Assembly: GCA_945873475.1 (NCBI GenBank)
Contig: CAMCDF010000002.1
Location: 1-38,543 of the forward strand
Length of the DNA stretch: 38,543 bases
DNA from: Bifidobacterium breve
GTDB lineage: Bacteria; Actinomycetota; Thermoleophilia; Miltoncostaeales; Miltoncostaeaceae
Reading direction: 5' to 3'
The translations under genes and the position numbers were made by a program. A model generated the notes under the pieces. That model was not told where the DNA came from and did not search any database. It was given only the letters and a program-made list of their open reading frames with translations. Below are positions 17,852 to 27,663 of the stretch, piece by piece (the stretch's first letter is position 1; every line of letters starts with the position of its first letter).

Positions 17852-18820
17852 CTAGCCGCCGATGGCCTGCGCGATCCAGAAGAAGAGCGGGATGCCCACG
17901 ATGATGTTGAACGGGAAGGTGATTCCCAGGGCGGCCGTGAGGTAGAGGGCCGGGTTGGCATCGGGCAGGGCGATGCGTACGGCGGCGGGCGCGGCGATGT
18001 ACGAGGCGCTGGCCGCCATGATTCCCACCACGGCCGCACCACCCACCGACAGGCCGGACAGCGTCGCGAACGTGACCCCCAGCGTGCCGTTCACCAGCGG
18101 AATCACGATGCCTGCGGCCACCAGGCGAACGCCGAACACCCGCAGGCTGCGCGCGCGCCGGGCCACGGTGACGCCCAGGTCGATCAGGAACAGCGTCAGC
18201 GCGCCGTAGAAGAGATCGACGAACAGGGGGTCCACCAGTTCCATGCGCGCGGGGCCGGCGATCCAGCCGATGGCCAGCCCGCCTGCCAGAAGCACGATGC
18301 TGCGCCCGAGCACGGCCTCCTTGAGCGCCGCACCCCAGCCCGAGCCCTCGCCCTTCACCTCGCCGGCGGCGAGCGTGAGCGCCACCACGATTCCGGGGAT
18401 CTCCAGCAGGGCCAGCAGCGCGGGCGCGAAGCCCTCCACGAACACACCCGTGTCGGCAAGCACCGTGAGTGCCGCGGCGAACGTTACGGCGCTCACCGAC
18501 CCGTAGTGCGCGGCCAGGGCGCAGGCATCCACCTTGCCGATGGGAAGCATGCGCTTCGCAAGCACGTAGGCCACGAGCGGCGTCACCACGCCGAGCCCGA
18601 TGGTCACGAGCAGTGGCACCAGGATGTCGCCCACCTGCTCCTTGGCCAGGGCCGTGCCGCCCTTGAAGCCGATGGCCAGCAGCAGGTAGATCGAGAGGCT
18701 GGTGGAGAGCGCCTTGGGGAGGTGCAGGTCGCTGCCCGCAGCCGTGGCGATCACCGCGAGGATGAACGCCAGGATCATGGGCGATGCGAGAGTATTGGCC
18801 AGTAGGTCGGCCGCAGGCAC
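17852..18820 (-). CDS. SbtA-like sodium-dependent bicarbonate transporter
   Basis: Polytopic protein with GFKGGTALA, LAAHYGSVSAVTFAAAL, ASASYIAAPAAVRIALPDANPALYLTAALGITFPFNI. Confidence 0.85.
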   Translation of the reverse strand: MPAADLLANTLASPMILAFILAVIATAAGSDLHLPKALSTSLSIYLLLAIGFKGGTALAKEQVGDILVPLLVTIGLGVVTPLVAYVLAKRMLPIGKVDACALAAHYGSVSAVTFAAALTVLADTGVFVEGFAPALLALLEIPGIVVALTLAAGEVKGEGSGWGAALKEAVLGRSIVLLAGGLAIGWIAGPARMELVDPLFVDLFYGALTLFLIDLGVTVARRARSLRVFGVRLVAAGIVIPLVNGTLGVTFATLSGLSVGGAAVVGIMAASASYIAAPAAVRIALPDANPALYLTAALGITFPFNIIVGIPLFFWIAQAIGG

Positions 18821-18903
18821 GCGCGCAGGCTACCCGGGTGGGGGCGCGATGCCCAGAGAACGGTTGGCGGCGGGGCGCGCCCGGCCCCGCCGCCGTACCG
18901 GTG

Positions 18904-20451
18904 CTACTCGGCGGGAGACTCCGCTGCCTCGTCGGCGGGTGCCTCCTCGGCCTTCTTGCGGGTGACCCTGCGGCGCTTGGGCTTCTCGTCCTCGGCGGGG
19001 GCCTCCTCGGCCTTCTCCTCGGCGGGAGCCTCTGCCTCGGCCTCGGCCACCTTCTTCTTGGCCGGCGGACGGCGGCGCTTGGGCTTCTCCTCCTCGGCGG
19101 GAGCCTCTGCCTCGGCCTCGGCCTCTGCCGCCTTGGTGGCCGCGCTGCTGCGACGCACGCGGCGACGCGATGCCACGGGCTTCTCCTCGTCGGCGGGCGG
19201 GGCCTCGGCGGCCTCCTGCTCCTCTGCCGTGGGGGTCTCGCCGATCTCGGCCAGTCCGGCCTCGGCGGCCTCCTCGGCCTCGGCGTCCTCGTCGGCGATG
19301 GCCTCGAGGTCGTCAGGCGTGGGCTCGCCCTCGAGGTCGACGTCGGCCGATGCGCGCCTGCGCCTGCGGCGCGTGCTGCGCGCGGGCGGGGCGTCGGGGT
19401 CGTCGTCCTCCACGCCCGCGGCCTTCACCTCGGCCTCGACCTCGGGGGTCAGCAGCACCATGTCCTCGTAGGTGATGGGCTCGTCGAGCGACGGCAGCTG
19501 GCCCAGGTCGGGGTCGGGGGTGGGGGTGACGAACACCTCGAAGATGTCCGCGCCCGTGGCGGCTGCGGCCACCGCGGCGTCGGAACGCGACTCGCGCTCG
19601 GCGCCGCCCTCGCCGCCCGACGACCCACGGCCGCCCCGGCCGCCGCGACGGCGACGGCGACGGCCATCGGCCGGCGAGTCGTCATCGTCAGCGCTCGGCA
19701 CCGGCATGGCCAGCACCGGCGCGTCGGACATGCTCACGCGGTAGGTGCCGCTGCGCGGGTCGGTGTTGAGGCTGATGCCGGCCTTGCCGGCCGAGCCCTC
19801 GAGGAACTTGCTGAATGTCGAGAAGCCCAGGGCGTTCTCGTCGAAGGCGGGGTCCTTGCGGCGCATGGCGTCCTTCACCACGCTGGCCAGCGGGAGGTCC
19901 ACGCCCTCGCGCTGCAGCGCCATGAGCGACTCCGACAGCAGGGCCACGGGGTCCTTGCGCGACCCGCCGCGGCCGCGGCGCGACGATGACGACGAGGCGA
20001 TGCTGTCGTAGAAGATGAACTCATCGCAGTTGGCGATGAGGAGCTCGCTCGAGCTCTCGCGGTTGCCCATGCCCACCACGCGCTTGTTGAGCTCGCGCAG
20101 CTTGCCGACCAGCGGGGTGAAGTCGCTGTCGCCGGACACGATGACGAAGTTGTCCACGTGCTCGCGCGAGTACGCGAGCTCCATGGCGTCGACCGCCAGC
20201 TTGATGTCGGCGCGGTTCTTCGCGCCCTCGCGGGCCGACGGCATCTCGATGAGCTCGAGGCCGGCGTTCTGCAGGTCCATCTTCGCCTCGCGGTAGCGGC
20301 TCCAGTCCGCGTACGCGCGCTTGACGACCACGCGGCCCTTCTCCGCAAGGCGGCTCAGGACCAGGTTGATATCGAAGTCGCCTCGGGACTTGGCGCCGGG
20401 TCGCGCCATGTTCTCGAAGTCGACCAGCACGGCGAGCACGTGCTCTGCCAT
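18904..20451 (-). CDS. NYN (DUF88/LabA-like) nuclease-fold + OST-HTH/LOTUS protein with long charged C-terminal tail
   Basis: VLVDFENMARPG...DIKLAVDAMEL...NFVIVSGDSDFTPLVGKLRELNKRVVGMG; LOTUS-like ALLSESLMALQREGVDLPLASVVKDAMRR; tail EEKPKRRRPPAKKK... ATG 20451 after GGAGG. Confidence 0.88.
   Translation of the reverse strand: MAEHVLAVLVDFENMARPGAKSRGDFDINLVLSRLAEKGRVVVKRAYADWSRYREAKMDLQNAGLELIEMPSAREGAKNRADIKLAVDAMELAYSREHVDNFVIVSGDSDFTPLVGKLRELNKRVVGMGNRESSSELLIANCDEFIFYDSIASSSSSRRGRGGSRKDPVALLSESLMALQREGVDLPLASVVKDAMRRKDPAFDENALGFSTFSKFLEGSAGKAGISLNTDPRSGTYRVSMSDAPVLAMPVPSADDDDSPADGRRRRRRGGRGGRGSSGGEGGAERESRSDAAVAAAATGADIFEVFVTPTPDPDLGQLPSLDEPITYEDMVLLTPEVEAEVKAAGVEDDDPDAPPARSTRRRRRRASADVDLEGEPTPDDLEAIADEDAEAEEAAEAGLAEIGETPTAEEQEAAEAPPADEEKPVASRRRVRRSSAATKAAEAEAEAEAPAEEEKPKRRRPPAKKKVAEAEAEAPAEEKAEEAPAEDEKPKRRRVTRKKAEEAPADEAAESPAE
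19015..19123. repeat. 34-nt direct repeat at 75-nt spacing in the NYN-LOTUS tail
   Basis: CTCCTCGGCGGGAGCCTCTGCCTCGGCCTCGGCC at 19015-19048 and 19090-19123. Confidence 0.85.
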
Positions 20452-20681
20452 GTGGGTGCCTCCAGTGAATTGTTGGTGCCCCTCGAGCGGGGGCTGATCA
20501 TGCGGCGAAGTCGCCACGTCCCCGCCCGTGGGCAGGGATCTCGGGTCACCGTAGCAGCAACCCCCCGTTCCCCCGGGTGCGGGGGCGCGTCATTCCCTAG
20601 ACTCGCCTGCGGTCCGGGAGGAATCCGGCACACCGAGGGGCCAATCGGGCCCTGGAAGTCACGATGGAGGAAAGGCGTCGA

Positions 20682-21971
<1,290 letters not shown>

Positions 21972-21978
21972 CCGGAGC

Positions 21979-22002
21979 GCGGCGCCCCCTCGGGGGCGCC
22001 GC
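21979..22002. terminator. strong hairpin downstream of gltA (possible terminator or processing element)
   Basis: GCGGCGCCCCC-TC-GGGGGCGCCGC, 11-bp perfect arms; no T-tract. Confidence 0.45.
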
Positions 22003-22024
22003 CATCCGGCGCCTGCGACACCGC

Positions 22025-22426
22025 ATGGCAGATCAGCCCGACACCGGCACCGTGGACGTCATGCAGTCGTGGGGTGAGGTCGTGGACGCCCTCGAGGGTG
22101 CCATGCCCCCGGAGTGGACCAAGTTCGCGCGTGAGTCCGCCGACACCTCGTGGATGCGGGCCATGCTGCTGCTCGACGCCCACGACCGCCTGGGCAGGCC
22201 CACCCCCACCGAGCACATCTCCCACACGCTCCACCACCTCGCGGCGTCGAACAAGCACGAGGTCGAGGCCAAGGGGTGGGAGGCGCTGCACGACAAGCGG
22301 CGCGAGGAGCGCCGTCAGATGCTGCTGCTCATCGAGGAGCGCGGCCCCGGCGTGCTCGACGGCGAGCCCGCCGAGCTCTTCGCCCGGTCGATCGTGCCGG
22401 TCGTCATCAGCGCGCCCGCAAGCTAG
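22025..22426 (+). CDS. hypothetical protein (133 aa)
   Basis: ATG 22025; acidic/helical protein, no family recognised. Confidence 0.65.
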   Translation: MADQPDTGTVDVMQSWGEVVDALEGAMPPEWTKFARESADTSWMRAMLLLDAHDRLGRPTPTEHISHTLHHLAASNKHEVEAKGWEALHDKRREERRQMLLLIEERGPGVLDGEPAELFARSIVPVVISAPAS

Positions 22427-22899
22427 GCGCCGGCGCGCAGCACGCGCGGTGGCAGCACCGCGCTGAGCACCCCGCCGCCGATGCGCGGCACCTCGAGGGT
22501 CACCACTGCGGCACCCGGGCGCTTGAAGCCCACGTCGCCGCACCCGGTGAGGTCGTCGAGGGCGTAGGTGAGCCCCGGCTGGTGCGAGCAGGCCAGCAGC
22601 ACCTCGCAGTCCGGGTGCTCGATCACGATCTCCAGAAGGTCCGACGTGCTCATGCCCGGCGCCAGGCGGTCGTCGTGCTCGAGCGGGCACCCGGCCGCAC
22701 CCGCCACGAGCTCGGCGGTCTGGCGGCACCGCACCAGCGGGCTGGTGACCACCACGTCGGGGCGCACGCCCAGCGCCACCAGCCCGCGGGCGGCCTCCCC
22801 TGCCCGCGCGAGCCCCTCGTCGGTGAGCTGTCGGGCGGAGTCGCCGCCCGGGTTGTCATCCTCGGCCACCCCGTGGCGCATCAGCACGAGCGTCGTCAT
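22423..22899 (-). CDS. SixA-like phosphohistidine phosphatase
   Basis: MTTLVLMRHGVAEDD...QLTDEGLARAGEAARGL...VVTSPLVRCRQTAEL...LLACSHQPGL. Confidence 0.88.
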   Translation of the reverse strand: MTTLVLMRHGVAEDDNPGGDSARQLTDEGLARAGEAARGLVALGVRPDVVVTSPLVRCRQTAELVAGAAGCPLEHDDRLAPGMSTSDLLEIVIEHPDCEVLLACSHQPGLTYALDDLTGCGDVGFKRPGAAVVTLEVPRIGGGVLSAVLPPRVLRAGA

Positions 22900-24344
22900 G
22901 AGATCGGCGGTACCTGACCCACCAGAAGGGCCGAGAACGCCACGATCACCAGCGTGATGGTCACTTCCACCCATGCCTGGCGGCGCACCAGCGCCAGGGT
23001 GGCGGTGTTCGGCGTGGCCCCGCCGCGCCTGATGGCGGCCACGATGCGCCGCGACCTCAGGGCCAGTACCGACGCCACGGCGAGCAGACCGATCTTCACG
23101 AGGATCGTCCAGCCGTAGGAGGTCTGCCAGAGGTCCTCGGGCGACGACAGCTGCCCCACGGCCCTGATGACGCCGGACACCACCAGCAGCGCGACGGCGA
23201 TCACGGCAAGCGCCGAGAATCGTGCAAGGGCGAGCCCCGCCACCAGCCTGCCACCCGCGCCGGCCACCTTCGGCAGGCGCAGCAGGTGCACGGCGACGAT
23301 GGCCAGGCAGCCCACCCAGGCAGCGGCCATGGCGGCGTGGAGGGCGTCCACCGGCACCTGCAGTCCCGGCATCGAGGTGGTCGATGCGTGGCCCTGTGCC
23401 GATATGGACCCCAGTGCCACGAGCGCGGGCACCAGCATCACCAGCATGGGCACCCGCCCGCCGTCGGCATCGCGCGGCGCCGGCGCGGCGTCGCTGCGGT
23501 ACTCGACCAGGAACCGCCACACGCCGAGCGCGAACAGCACGAACAGGGCGAGGGTGCGCACCTGCAGCAGGTCGCCGAAGCGGGTATCGGCGAGCACGCG
23601 CACGATGCCTGCCGGGTCGGCCAGCGCCCCCCATACGGATGTGCCGAGCGACCCCGCGGTCTTCACCACCAGCACGGTCGCCTCGCCGACCAGCGCGACC
23701 AGCGCCAGCGCCCCGAACCCGACCCACCAGGCATCGCGGCCCCATGCGAGGGTGCTGTCGCGCTCGCCCGCGGGAATGCGGGGAGGGGGAGACCACGCCG
23801 CACGCCAGATGAGCAACCGGAACACGATGAGGGCCAGCAGCCCTCCTATGCCCACCAGTTCGACCCACCGTGCGGTCACCGCCCAGGCCGATGTCTCGGT
23901 GGGGCCCGATCCACCACCGGGCCCGCCCAGGTACGGCGGGGTGATCGGCACGTCGCCCACGGCGAACACGCTGGCGCCGGGGATGATGTGGCCATCGGCC
24001 GACACCACCCGCCAGCGCACCGTGTAGGTGCCGGACGGCAGCCTCGGCGCCACGGGTACCTCGGCCACCGATGCGTCGGCGGCCAGCACGCGCCCGCCGC
24101 CGCTGGATGCCGGCTGCCCGCCCGATCCCACCACGGTCAGGTCCTCTGGCCGCAGCAGCTGCACGGCCTCCGAGAACCTGATGGTCACCCGGGGCGGGCC
24201 CGACGTCAGCCGCTGGCCGTCTGCCGGCGTGATCTGCTCGACCACCGCATGGGCGCTGGCGCGCGGCGCCATCACCATGACGCCCGCCAGCACGACCGCG
24301 ACGGCGATGAGGATCTGCGTGAATGCCTGGCCGGGGAATCGCAT
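22896..24344 (-). CDS. CopC-CopD fusion protein
   Basis: Signal peptide then AHAVVEQITPADGQRL...VTIRFSEAVQ...YTVRWRVVSADGHIIPGASVFAVG; multi-TM CopD-like C-terminus. Confidence 0.88.
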   Translation of the reverse strand: MRFPGQAFTQILIAVAVVLAGVMVMAPRASAHAVVEQITPADGQRLTSGPPRVTIRFSEAVQLLRPEDLTVVGSGGQPASSGGGRVLAADASVAEVPVAPRLPSGTYTVRWRVVSADGHIIPGASVFAVGDVPITPPYLGGPGGGSGPTETSAWAVTARWVELVGIGGLLALIVFRLLIWRAAWSPPPRIPAGERDSTLAWGRDAWWVGFGALALVALVGEATVLVVKTAGSLGTSVWGALADPAGIVRVLADTRFGDLLQVRTLALFVLFALGVWRFLVEYRSDAAPAPRDADGGRVPMLVMLVPALVALGSISAQGHASTTSMPGLQVPVDALHAAMAAAWVGCLAIVAVHLLRLPKVAGAGGRLVAGLALARFSALAVIAVALLVVSGVIRAVGQLSSPEDLWQTSYGWTILVKIGLLAVASVLALRSRRIVAAIRRGGATPNTATLALVRRQAWVEVTITLVIVAFSALLVGQVPPIS

Positions 24345-24348
24345 GGCT

Positions 24349-24366
24349 CCGCAGGCTAGCCTGCGG
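24349..24366. promoter_or_regulatory. 18-bp perfect palindrome in the divergent copCD/fabI intergenic region, carrying TAGCCT on both strands
   Basis: CCGCAGGCTAGCCTGCGG is its own reverse complement. Confidence 0.5.
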
Positions 24367-24394
24367 CGGTCAGCCGGAGAACGTGGGGGATGCA

Positions 24395-25177
24395 GTGAGC
24401 GGGATCGTCGCGGGCAAGCGTGCCCTGGTGGTGGGCGTGGCCAACAAGCGCAGCATCGCGTGGGCGATTGCCCGTCGCCTCGATGAGGAGGGCGCGCGGG
24501 TTGCGCTGACCTTCCAGGGCGACCGGGTCGAGAAGGACGTCCGCAAGCTGGCGGATGAGCTGACCAACGGCCCTGTGCCCGTGCTTCCGCTGGATGTCAC
24601 AGACGACGACCAGCTTGATGCCGCGGTCGCCGGCACCGCGGAGGCCCTCGGGGGAATCGACATCCTCGTGCACGCCGTGGCCTTCGGGAAGGTGGAGGAC
24701 CTCGGCGGACGCTTCATGGAGGTGTCCGACGACGGCTTCCAGCTGGCCCTCGACATCTCGTCGTGGTCGCTCAAGCGCCTGGCCCAGCGCGTGGAGCCGC
24801 ACATGCGCGATGCCGGCGGTGGCTCCATCATCACCATGAGCTACGTGGCCGCCGAGCGTGCGGTGCCCGGCTACAACGTGATGGGCATCGCGAAGTCGGC
24901 CCTCGAGTCGATCGTGCGCTACCTCGCCTGGGACATGGGCCCCGACAACGTGCGGGTCAACGCCGTGTCGGCGGGGCCGGTGCGCACCCTCGCCGCCCGG
25001 GGAATCCCCGGGTTCGGCGACATGGTGGACAACGCCGTGGAGCGGTCGCCGCTCAGGCGTCCCATCGACGCCGATGAGGTGGCCGACGCCGCCCTGTTCC
25101 TGTGCTCCGACCTCGCGCGCGCCGTCACCGGCGAGACCCTGCACGTGGACGCCGGCTACCACGCCATGGCCATCTGA
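24395..25177 (+). CDS. fabI: enoyl-[acyl-carrier-protein] reductase FabI
   Basis: VVGVANKRSIAWAIARRLDEEGARVALTFQGD, SYVAAERAVPGYNVMGIAKSALES, VNAVSAGPVRTLAARGIPGF. Confidence 0.94.
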   Translation: MSGIVAGKRALVVGVANKRSIAWAIARRLDEEGARVALTFQGDRVEKDVRKLADELTNGPVPVLPLDVTDDDQLDAAVAGTAEALGGIDILVHAVAFGKVEDLGGRFMEVSDDGFQLALDISSWSLKRLAQRVEPHMRDAGGGSIITMSYVAAERAVPGYNVMGIAKSALESIVRYLAWDMGPDNVRVNAVSAGPVRTLAARGIPGFGDMVDNAVERSPLRRPIDADEVADAALFLCSDLARAVTGETLHVDAGYHAMAI

Positions 25178-25812
25178 GCAGCACCATCCGCATCGGCGTG
25201 GTCGCCGACACCCATGTGGGGGAGGTGCTGCCCGAGCTGCCGGCGTCCGTGCCGGCGGCCCTCGCGGGCTGCGACCTCATCCTCCACGCCGGGGACATCA
25301 CCTGCATGTCGGTGCTCGACCAGCTGGGCGAGATCGCCCCGGTGGTGGCCGTGCAGGGCGACCACGACCGGCTTGCCGGAATCGACCTGCCGCGTGAGCG
25401 CATCGTCACCGTGCGCGGCCGGCGCATCGGCCTGGTGCACGGCCGCCGCTCGCGGGCCATCGAGATGCCGGCAGCCGGGATGAGCCTCGCCCGCAGGCGC
25501 GCGGTGCTGCTGGGCCTGCACCGCCACATGCGCAGGCGTCTGGGCCCTGTGGACCTCATCGTGCACGGACACCTGCACATGCCGGTGGATACCCAGGTGC
25601 GTGGCACACGGGTGTTCTCGCCGGGCGCGGTGTACATCCCCGAGGAGCGCGACGCGGGCGAGCGCACGGGCGTGAAGGGGCGTGCCTATCTGAGGTTTCG
25701 CGAGACCATGACGGACGACGATCGCGCCAGCGCCGTGGGCGTGGTGCAGGTTGGCCCTGGCGGCATGTCGGTCGAGCGGATACTGCTCCGTGATGTCCGG
25801 ACCCCCGGCTAA
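25174..25812 (+). CDS. YfcE/MJ0936-type metallophosphoesterase, apparent CTG start
   Basis: (CTG)SSTIRIGVVADTHVGE...LILHAGDITCMSVLDQL...VQGDHDR...IVHGHLHMPV...FSPGAVYIPEE. CTGA overlap with fabI stop. Confidence 0.85.
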   Translation: MSSTIRIGVVADTHVGEVLPELPASVPAALAGCDLILHAGDITCMSVLDQLGEIAPVVAVQGDHDRLAGIDLPRERIVTVRGRRIGLVHGRRSRAIEMPAAGMSLARRRAVLLGLHRHMRRRLGPVDLIVHGHLHMPVDTQVRGTRVFSPGAVYIPEERDAGERTGVKGRAYLRFRETMTDDDRASAVGVVQVGPGGMSVERILLRDVRTPG

Positions 25813-25823
25813 GGTGACGGCAC

Positions 25824-25882
25824 ACCGGATGGATCGAGCTCCGGAGTAGGCCTCTACGCCGGGTCCCGCCTTCATCCGCGGT
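25824..25882 (+). other. candidate structured RNA leader upstream of the 63-aa ORF
   Basis: Outer stem ACCGGATG(25824-25831)/CATCC-gc-GGT(25873-25882); inner hairpin CGGAGTAG(25842-25849)-gcct-CTACGCCG(25854-25861) with one mismatch. Confidence 0.25.
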
Positions 25883-25909
25883 CGACCCCGACGCGGGAGC
25901 ACTGCCGAG

Positions 25910-26101
25910 ATGACCGCAGAAGTCGCCTACCAGTTCCGCAACGCCCACGATGAGCTCGAGCGCGCGATGGCCGATTACCTGGCCGTGTCGCGCGGGTCTC
26001 ACCTGTATGCCGACGCGGACGCCCATGCCGCTGCCGAGCAGAAGGCGTGGGAGAGGATGATGACCGTGCGCGACCGCGCGGACGCCGCGGCCGCCGTCTA
26101 G
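25910..26101 (+). CDS. small hypothetical protein (63 aa)
   Basis: Helical, Ala-rich ORF ending in a CTAG shared with the convergent histidine kinase gene. Confidence 0.5.
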   Translation: MTAEVAYQFRNAHDELERAMADYLAVSRGSHLYADADAHAAAEQKAWERMMTVRDRADAAAAV

Positions 26102-27663
26102 CCGGGGATCTCCACCACGACCGTCGTCCCCGATCCCGGGGACGACTCGAACGTGGCCGTGCCCTCCAGCAGGGCCACTCTCTCGCGGATGCCCTCCATG
26201 CCGAGGCGGTCGGTGCCCGCTGCCGGATCGAAGCCCGCGCCGTCGTCCTCGATGACCACGCGAACCCGGCCGGGGAGGCGGCTCACCAGCACGCTCGCGT
26301 GACGGGCTCCTGAATGGCGCTGGATGTTGGTGAGGGCCTCCTGCACCACGCGGAACACGGCGATCTCCGTTTCCTCGTCCAGGCCGGTGGGTATGTCGAT
26401 GGCCACGTCGACCTCGATGCCCGGGTCAACCCGCAGGCGGTCGGCCTGCCGCTCGATCGCGCTCTCGAGCCCGTGGTCCTCGAGGCCCGACGGGCGCAGG
26501 CGCAGCGCCAGGTCACGAAGCGCGGATGTCGCCTCGGCCAGCGATCGCCGGGCGCCCGCCAGCTGCTCGCGTCCCACGTCGTCCACGTGCTCCTCGAGGG
26601 CCAGCAACTTCAGTGCCACCGCCGTGAGCACCTGGCCGGTCTCGTCGTGCAGCTCGCGTGCCACCCGCACCCGCTCGGCCTCCTGCGCCCGGATGGCCCG
26701 GCGGTGTCCCTCTGCCGCCGCTGCCTCGCGCTCGCGGGCCGCGGCGAGCGCGGCCGACTCGGTGATGCGCTCGCGCTCCTCGGCTGCCGTCCGGGCGTTC
26801 GAGATGGCGGCCGCGGCCTGCGCGGCCAGCACAAGGGCGATGCGCTCGTCCGTTTCGGTGAACGCCCCGCCCTCGCGGTCGGTGAGGTAGAGGTTGCCGT
26901 AGACCTCTTCGCCCAGGCGCACCGGCACCCCCAGGAACGTGTGCATGGGAGGGTGGCCCGCAGGGAATCCCGCCGACGATGGGTGCTCACCGATGTGCTC
27001 CACGCGCAGCGGCTGCGGGTCGGTGATGAGCCGCCCGAGCAGGCCACGGCCTCCCGGAAGGCGCCCGATGTTCATGGCCGTGAGGTCGTCGATGCCCGAC
27101 CACAGGAAGCGGGCGAGGCCGTCACCTCCCGGCTCCAGCACCCCGAGTGCGGCGTAGCGCGCGCCCACCACGCGGCGTGCCGACTCGACCAGCCGCGTGA
27201 GCACGGTGTCGAGCTCGAGCCCCGTGCCGATGGCCAGGCCGCTCTCCACCAGGCGCCCGGCCCGCTCCACCGCCTGCGCGCCCGCCAGGCCGACCCCCGC
27301 CACCAGGGCCAGCCGGGCCAGCGGCTCGGCCACGGCGGGGTCAAGCGATGCCCCCGGGGCGGCCCGCACCACCAGTGCCCTCACCCCTGTGCCATCGGGT
27401 CCGATGCCGGCGGCCAGCGCGGCGATGCCGTGGCCGCCGCTCTCCTGCGCAGCACGCCCCGCCTGGATCGCGGCCAGGGCCAGCAGGGAATCGGGCCCTG
27501 CGCCCTCTGCCGATGCCAGTACCGCGCTGCGCGCGCCCGTGAGGGCGATGGCCTCGCTGCACACCGCTTCTTCGAGGGTGTCGGGCCGCGCACCGCTGGC
27601 CACCAGGCCCCAGACGCGGGCGAGACCGCGGTCCTGCTCGGCGGGCTCAGCCCGCGTCGCCAC
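26098..27663 (-). CDS. GAF-domain sensor histidine kinase (HisKA_3/NarL type)
   Basis: GAF-like region (IGRLPGGRGLLGRLITDPQPLRVEHIGEH...FLGVPVRLGEEVYGNLYLTDREGG), VARELHDETGQVLTAVALKL, VVQEALTNIQRHSGA, IEDDGAGFD, LGMEGIRERVALLEG. Confidence 0.92.
   Translation of the reverse strand: MATRAEPAEQDRGLARVWGLVASGARPDTLEEAVCSEAIALTGARSAVLASAEGAGPDSLLALAAIQAGRAAQESGGHGIAALAAGIGPDGTGVRALVVRAAPGASLDPAVAEPLARLALVAGVGLAGAQAVERAGRLVESGLAIGTGLELDTVLTRLVESARRVVGARYAALGVLEPGGDGLARFLWSGIDDLTAMNIGRLPGGRGLLGRLITDPQPLRVEHIGEHPSSAGFPAGHPPMHTFLGVPVRLGEEVYGNLYLTDREGGAFTETDERIALVLAAQAAAAISNARTAAEERERITESAALAAAREREAAAAEGHRRAIRAQEAERVRVARELHDETGQVLTAVALKLLALEEHVDDVGREQLAGARRSLAEATSALRDLALRLRPSGLEDHGLESAIERQADRLRVDPGIEVDVAIDIPTGLDEETEIAVFRVVQEALTNIQRHSGARHASVLVSRLPGRVRVVIEDDGAGFDPAAGTDRLGMEGIRERVALLEGTATFESSPGSGTTVVVEIPG

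Noticed and set aside
22900-23868. N-terminal extension of the sixA ORF (to 481 aa)
   Set aside because: The extension is Arg/Gly/Ala-rich and overlaps copCD in another frame; SixA starts at ATG 22899.
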